Assembly: GCA_913060495.1 (NCBI GenBank)
Contig: CAJXRP010000008.1
Location: forward strand, 62,001-126,000
Direction of reading: 5' to 3'
DNA: 64,000 nt
DNA from: an uncultured Gammaproteobacteria bacterium
GTDB taxonomy: Bacteria > Pseudomonadota > Gammaproteobacteria > Pseudomonadales > Pseudohongiellaceae
A program made the translations under genes and the position numbers. Below are positions 60,114-64,000 of this stretch, piece after piece. Below the pieces are notes generated by a model. That model had not been told where the DNA came from. It saw only the letters and a list, made by a program, of their open reading frames with translations, and ran no database searches. Each line of letters starts with the position of its first letter. Within the stretch, counting starts at the first letter, position 1.

Positions 60114-61385
60114 TTGCCCATGGATTTGTTATTCGTTATACAGGCCTTATTTGGCATTGCAGTCTTCGTTGCAATCGCTATCGTTCTAAGTGAGAAGCGT
60201 ACGCTGCCAAGTTGGCGACTGTTAGTAGCAGGTTTGGGTCTGCAATTCCTGTTTGCCTTCGCTGTATTTAATTTCAGTTTCCTGCAACAAGTTCTAAGCT
60301 TGATAAACAACGGTGTGAACGCCGTGGTCAAAGCGACCGAGAGCGGCACTCTGTTTATTTTTGGCTATCTCGGTGGCGACCCACTCAACGTAGACTATCC
60401 GTTTGCTATCGATGAGCCCGGCGCCACACTGATATTGGCGTTTCGAATTCTTCCCCTGATACTTATGTTCACTGTTCTCTCGGCGATCCTCTGGCATTAC
60501 CGTATTTTGCCTTTTATCATCAAGGGCTTCTCATTGATTCTGCGTAAGAGTTTGAAGGTGAGTGGCGCGGTCGGGCTGAGTAGTGCTGCCAATATCTTTA
60601 TCGGCATGGTCGAATCCCCTGCGCTGATCCGTCCTTACATTGCAGTGCTCACGCGCAGCGAGCTTTTTGTTGTCATGTCTTGCGGGATGGCGACCATTGC
60701 CGGTTCGGTCATGGTGTTCTATTCGATAATTCTGCAAGGTACTTTGGACGACCCTCTAGGACATATCATAACGGCTTCGGTCATTAGTGCACCGGCGGCG
60801 ATAATGATCGCGCTGATCATGGTGCCGGAAAGTGGCGTAGCGGCTAGCGAGGAAGTGGAGCTGGGGGTTGAGTATCAGAGTCTGATGGATGCGATAACCA
60901 AAGGGACCTACGATGGTGTGCGCCTAATGGTGAGTGTGGGAGCGATGCTATTGGTGTTGGTTGCACTGGTAGCCTTGCTCAATAGTTTGTTCTCACTAAT
61001 TCCATTCCCTGGTGATGACCCGCTTACCCTGCAAAGATTGTTCGGCTATGTGTTCGCGCCTCTAACCTGGTTAATGGGCATTCCGTGGTCCGAGGCGCAG
61101 CTTGCAGGTGCGCTTATGGGGACGAAGACGGCCTTGAATGAGTTGTTAGCATTTCTGGCTCTCGCGGAATTACCGCCCGGTAGTCTGTCGGAAAAATCGA
61201 CAGTCATTCTCACTTATGCGCTGTGTGGCTTTGCTAACTTCGGCAGCTTGGGCATCATGATTGCTGGATTAACCGGTATGTGTCCTGAGCGAGCTACTGA
61301 AATAGTCGAGCTCGCGCCTAGATCGCTGATCTCTGGAACACTCGCTACCTGTATGACCGGAGCCATCGCTGGGCTTTTAAGTTAA
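60114..61385 (+). CDS. Concentrative nucleoside transporter (NupC family)
   Basis: A 423-residue membrane protein of the CNT family. Signatures are SSAANIFIGMVESPALIRPYI, LTRSELFVVMSCGMATIAGSVM, ALMGTKTALNELLAFLAL (with the GxKxxxNE substrate motif) and YALCGFANFGSLGIMIAGL. About ten membrane helices are seen, plus a soluble hairpin, as in Vibrio CNT. It imports nucleosides using a sodium or proton gradient. It follows the 5'-nucleotidase gene and completes a salvage unit. Confidence 0.9.
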   Translation: MPMDLLFVIQALFGIAVFVAIAIVLSEKRTLPSWRLLVAGLGLQFLFAFAVFNFSFLQQVLSLINNGVNAVVKATESGTLFIFGYLGGDPLNVDYPFAIDEPGATLILAFRILPLILMFTVLSAILWHYRILPFIIKGFSLILRKSLKVSGAVGLSSAANIFIGMVESPALIRPYIAVLTRSELFVVMSCGMATIAGSVMVFYSIILQGTLDDPLGHIITASVISAPAAIMIALIMVPESGVAASEEVELGVEYQSLMDAITKGTYDGVRLMVSVGAMLLVLVALVALLNSLFSLIPFPGDDPLTLQRLFGYVFAPLTWLMGIPWSEAQLAGALMGTKTALNELLAFLALAELPPGSLSEKSTVILTYALCGFANFGSLGIMIAGLTGMCPERATEIVELAPRSLISGTLATCMTGAIAGLLS

Positions 61386-61445
61386 CCATTATTTCCACTG
61401 CTGGGTGTAAGCATCCGTCGAAAATCTAAGAAAGGACTATTAATC

Positions 61446-62525
61446 ATGACAATCAATCGTCGTCAGTTTTTGAAGAGAAGTGTCATCGCTGGAATGGCCG
61501 CCAGTAGCTATCCTCTATCTTCGCTCGGTGCTGAGAATGCAGCCGTCAGGCCTGCGCCAATGATGCCTGCGCCACACTATGTTGCGTCTAACGGCATCAA
61601 CATGGCTGTGTATGAGAAGGGCGAGGGACCAGCGGTGTTGTTCTGTCATGGCTGGCCTGAACTGGCTTTCAGTTGGCGTGATCAGATCGATGCGGTTGCC
61701 GCTGCAGGTTATCGTGCTATCGCACCAGATCAGCGCGGTTTCGGATTGACTGGCGGGCCCGACGATCCATTGCAATACGATATGCAGATCTTCTGTGATG
61801 ATCTGGTTGGGCTGCTGGATGCCAAGGATATCGACAAGGCAGTGTTCTGTGGTCACGATTGGGGTGGTGCGGTAGTTTGGTCAATGGCTAGACTGTACCC
61901 AGATCGCTGTAATGGAATTATTGGTCTAAATACTGGGGCGGGGAGACCTGCAGGATTGCCGCCGGTCGAGAATAGCGTTCCTTCAACTATAGTCATGACG
62001 CCAAACTACTATTTCGCAACTTTTCAGCAGCCAGGGCGCGCCGAGCCTATATTGGAGAATGATGTTCGACATACCTTTGATTTTATTCTCAGTCGCGGCG
62101 GCATCTGGAATCAGGAAGCCTTCGCACAAATGCCCGAAGATTCTGCAGAACGACAGATGGATTTTCTCAAGTTGATTCAGCGTGAAGACCCGCCGGGCGA
62201 ACCATTCATGTCGGAACAGGTCATGCAGTACTTCACCGAAACCTACGAGGCGACTGGGTTTACCAAGGGACTGAATTGGTATCGCGCGGCTGGAAGGATG
62301 GGGCCAATAATGGCTAATGCGGCGCCAAGAATCGAAGTGCCGAGTCTTTATATAGGCGCCGAGAATGATGTGATCTTGCCTCCGTCATCCGCAGATGGCA
62401 TGGAAGACTTCATCACCGACCTTGAGAAGCACACTGTCATGGATAGCGGTCACTGGACACAGCAAGAGAAGCCTGAAGAAGTAAATCGAGTGATCGTCGA
62501 CTGGCTAAATCGTAAGATTGCCTAA
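61446..62525 (+). CDS. Tat-exported alpha/beta hydrolase, epoxide-hydrolase-like
   Basis: A 359-residue alpha/beta hydrolase with a Tat signal (INRRQFLKRSVIAGMAASS, to about 33). The oxyanion strand FCHGWPELAFSWRDQI, the nucleophile elbow CGHDWGGAVVW (Asp nucleophile, not Ser), a cap region with Tyr-rich NYYFATFQQPGR, and the catalytic His in DSGHWTQQEKPEEVN near the end define the epoxide hydrolase subgroup. It would hydrolyse epoxides or related esters in the periplasm. Tat export of this family is notable. Ribosome site GAAAGGA precedes the ATG. Confidence 0.87.
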   Translation: MTINRRQFLKRSVIAGMAASSYPLSSLGAENAAVRPAPMMPAPHYVASNGINMAVYEKGEGPAVLFCHGWPELAFSWRDQIDAVAAAGYRAIAPDQRGFGLTGGPDDPLQYDMQIFCDDLVGLLDAKDIDKAVFCGHDWGGAVVWSMARLYPDRCNGIIGLNTGAGRPAGLPPVENSVPSTIVMTPNYYFATFQQPGRAEPILENDVRHTFDFILSRGGIWNQEAFAQMPEDSAERQMDFLKLIQREDPPGEPFMSEQVMQYFTETYEATGFTKGLNWYRAAGRMGPIMANAAPRIEVPSLYIGAENDVILPPSSADGMEDFITDLEKHTVMDSGHWTQQEKPEEVNRVIVDWLNRKIA

Positions 62526-62558
62526 TTCGTCTTAGTTGGCTTCTCTAGCTAGGAATCG

Positions 62559-64000
62559 CTACTGCCTCGCACTCTGGGAGGCATCGCGAATTCCTTTGAA
62601 TTCGTTGCCATCAAGCCAGTTGGGAAAGCCAGTCTCACGGCTGAGTTTATTGGCAACATCGAAATACAGCAGTATGTCTTGTGCGGCGCCTTCTAAGTTC
62701 CAGTTCGGATCGTATTCGTCTGAAGGTGCGTGGTAGCGATTCTCGTTGTAGTCCTGCGCCTGCTGCGCTCCCCACTCCTTGCCAAACTCAACGCTATCTT
62801 CACCGGACTCAGCATAGAGTGCAGGTACGCCAGCCTTGGCAAAATTAAAATGGTCTGAACGATAGTAATAGCCACGCTCGGGATTGGGTTCTTCTACTAG
62901 ATGACGACCCTGAGCAGTCGCCGCCAGTTCGAGATAGCCTTCCAGTTCGCTGCTGCCATTTCCCACCACCACGATGTCATGCATCGGGCCGTAAGTATTG
63001 AGCACGTCGATGTTGATATTTGCGACGGTAGTCTCAAGTGGAAATACTGGATGCTCGGCGTACCAGCGCGAACCTAATAGACCAGATTCTTCGGCTGTGA
63101 CTACTAGGAAGACGATGCTGCGAGGGGCTGGTCCTGCATCCGCATGCATTTTCGCCATGGCGAGTAATGCGGCTGTGCCGGTAGCATTGTCAGCAGCGCC
63201 ATTATAGATATTGTCGCCTGGCAGTTCTGGATTGACACCAAGATGATCCCAGTGAGCCGTGTAGATAATTGTCTCCATCGGTCTCTCGGTGCCAGGGATC
63301 ATAGCGATCACGTTCTGCGATTGGGATGTGCGTACAGAATTTTGAATAGTCACCGAAGCGGTAACATCCCCAAGAGGAACGGCAGTGAAGTCAGGTTGCG
63401 CGGCCCTGTCCTTGAGTGCTTGATAGTCTAGACCGGCGCCTGCAAATAGCGCCTCGGCAGACTCTAAAGTTAGCCAGCCTTCGATATCGTTCTTGTCACT
63501 GTTGAGGTTGTCTGCCTGCAATCCAATCTGCGGTCCTGACCAGCTGCCGCTCACGACCTCCCAGCCGTATCCCGCCGGGCCAGTTTCATGCACGATCAGG
63601 GCTCCAGCGGCGCCTTGTCTGGCGGCCTCTTCATATTTGTAGGTCCAGCGGCCGTAGTAGGTCATCGCATTGCCATTGAAGACTTCTGGATCTTGAGTAG
63701 CGTAGCCCGGATCGTTCACGAGAATGACTACGGTCTTGCCCGTAACGTCGATACCCGCGTAGTCGTTCCAATTTCTTTCCGGCGCTACTACGCCGTAGCC
63801 TACGAAAACGAGCTCGCTGTCGGCAATAGAAGTAGTTGGGATTTGTTGTTGGCTGCCCACGATCATTTGGGTAGCGTATTCCAGTTCAGCGTTATAGTTG
63901 CTGCCGCTGAAGGTGAGCACTGCATCGCTGGCTGTAGTAATTTCAGTTACAGAAACACTCTGGAAATAGGATTCGCCATTGCCGGGGCCAATGCCTAGCG
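62559..64000 (-). CDS. M28-family zinc metallopeptidase (N-terminus beyond the window)
   Basis: The C-terminal 480 or so residues of an M28 peptidase with a PA-type insert. The frame stays open to the window edge, and the visible start (GIGPGNGESYFQSV) already belongs to the domain, so the signal peptide is missing. Zinc-site motifs are YTAHWDHLGV, GAADNATGTAALL, VTAEESGLLGSRW, INIDVLN and the late RSDHFNFAKAG, supplying the His/Asp/Glu ligands. The earlier part (about 60-170) is a protease-associated domain. Members are secreted aminopeptidases or carboxypeptidases. With GGT and the amidase it supports peptide use. It is convergent with the hydrolase gene. Confidence 0.88.
   Translation of the reverse strand, partial: LGIGPGNGESYFQSVSVTEITTASDAVLTFSGSNYNAELEYATQMIVGSQQQIPTTSIADSELVFVGYGVVAPERNWNDYAGIDVTGKTVVILVNDPGYATQDPEVFNGNAMTYYGRWTYKYEEAARQGAAGALIVHETGPAGYGWEVVSGSWSGPQIGLQADNLNSDKNDIEGWLTLESAEALFAGAGLDYQALKDRAAQPDFTAVPLGDVTASVTIQNSVRTSQSQNVIAMIPGTERPMETIIYTAHWDHLGVNPELPGDNIYNGAADNATGTAALLAMAKMHADAGPAPRSIVFLVVTAEESGLLGSRWYAEHPVFPLETTVANINIDVLNTYGPMHDIVVVGNGSSELEGYLELAATAQGRHLVEEPNPERGYYYRSDHFNFAKAGVPALYAESGEDSVEFGKEWGAQQAQDYNENRYHAPSDEYDPNWNLEGAAQDILLYFDVANKLSRETGFPNWLDGNEFKGIRDASQSARQ

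Noticed and set aside
63588-63998. Plus-strand frame of 136 codons at the window end
   Set aside because: Antisense to the M28 peptidase, whose frame stays open to the window edge with family motifs.
1-64000. Mobile elements, CRISPR arrays, tRNA and rRNA genes
   Set aside because: No transposase or integrase frame, no regularly spaced repeats, and no tRNA cloverleaf or rRNA signature was seen on either strand.

Overview
The window (roughly 50% GC, dense genes, 51 protein-coding calls, no rRNA, tRNA, CRISPR or transposase seen) looks like a chromosomal stretch of a free-living, probably marine, aerobic gammaproteobacterium. This is inferred from gene content only: FecA-like TonB receptor, membrane PQQ glucose/quinate-type dehydrogenase, SseA, TrhO, DeaD-like helicase, PlsB-like acyltransferase, NupC-type nucleoside carrier and many secreted, Tat-exported or lipid-anchored oxidoreductases. 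I cannot name the genus.

Layout. 1-4292 (minus): start of a PDZ-domain exported protein, GST, a lectin-like lipoprotein with a strong terminator, a soluble PQQ dehydrogenase and a DUF1330-like protein. 4690-11498 (mostly plus): TPR protein, a periplasmic selenocysteine peroxiredoxin, DUF3014 protein, SseA, a translationally coupled zinc-finger/pilin-like pair, a small MscS channel (minus) and TrhO. 11678-16583: membrane PQQ dehydrogenase, duplicated M42-type peptidase, thioesterase. 16636-18855 (minus): TonB receptor behind a Fur-box-like site. 19101-26765: small membrane protein, then a CxxCH-containing secreted protein, a DUF1501 protein, a second selenoprotein (peroxiredoxin-like, UxxC), and a two-gene GMC flavoprotein dehydrogenase. 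27433-35725: DUF418, MATE, DUF3500, gamma-glutamyltransferase, lipoprotein, amidase. 35754-46205: a third PQQ dehydrogenase (minus), then an OYE-type reductase, class III aminotransferase, amidohydrolase, family-of-unknown-function protein, cytochrome c-PQQ fusion and double-VOC protein, which reads as a catabolic block. 46224-48258 (minus): Na+/solute symporter with a 4-TM partner. 48587-58523: beta-propeller protein, DEAD-box helicase, acyltransferase, two DUF6644 membrane proteins, cytochrome b561, DUF6152 and related secreted proteins, secreted cyclophilin, DUF3445/HODM-like protein. 58634-64000: 5'-nucleotidase plus nucleoside transporter, Tat-exported alpha/beta hydrolase, and a partial M28 peptidase.

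The most important result is that two genes which look split by a stop codon are intact selenoprotein genes. In 5986-6528 an in-frame TGA (6202-6204) sits exactly at the peroxidatic cysteine of a peroxiredoxin. In 23910-24398 a TGA (24039-24041) sits at the first cysteine of the HWCPYC motif of a peroxiredoxin-like protein. Each TGA is followed, 20-21 nt downstream, by a short stem with a G-containing apical loop, as expected of a bacterial SECIS element. The cell must therefore carry selA, selB, selC and selD elsewhere.

Functionally the window is dominated by periplasmic oxidation: four PQQ-type beta-propeller dehydrogenases, a GMC dehydrogenase with an Fe-S-type cysteine cluster, b561 and CxxCH proteins. 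These sit beside peptide, amide and nucleotide scavenging (M42, M28, GGT, amidase, nucleotidase with nucleoside carrier) and thiol/selenol peroxide defence.
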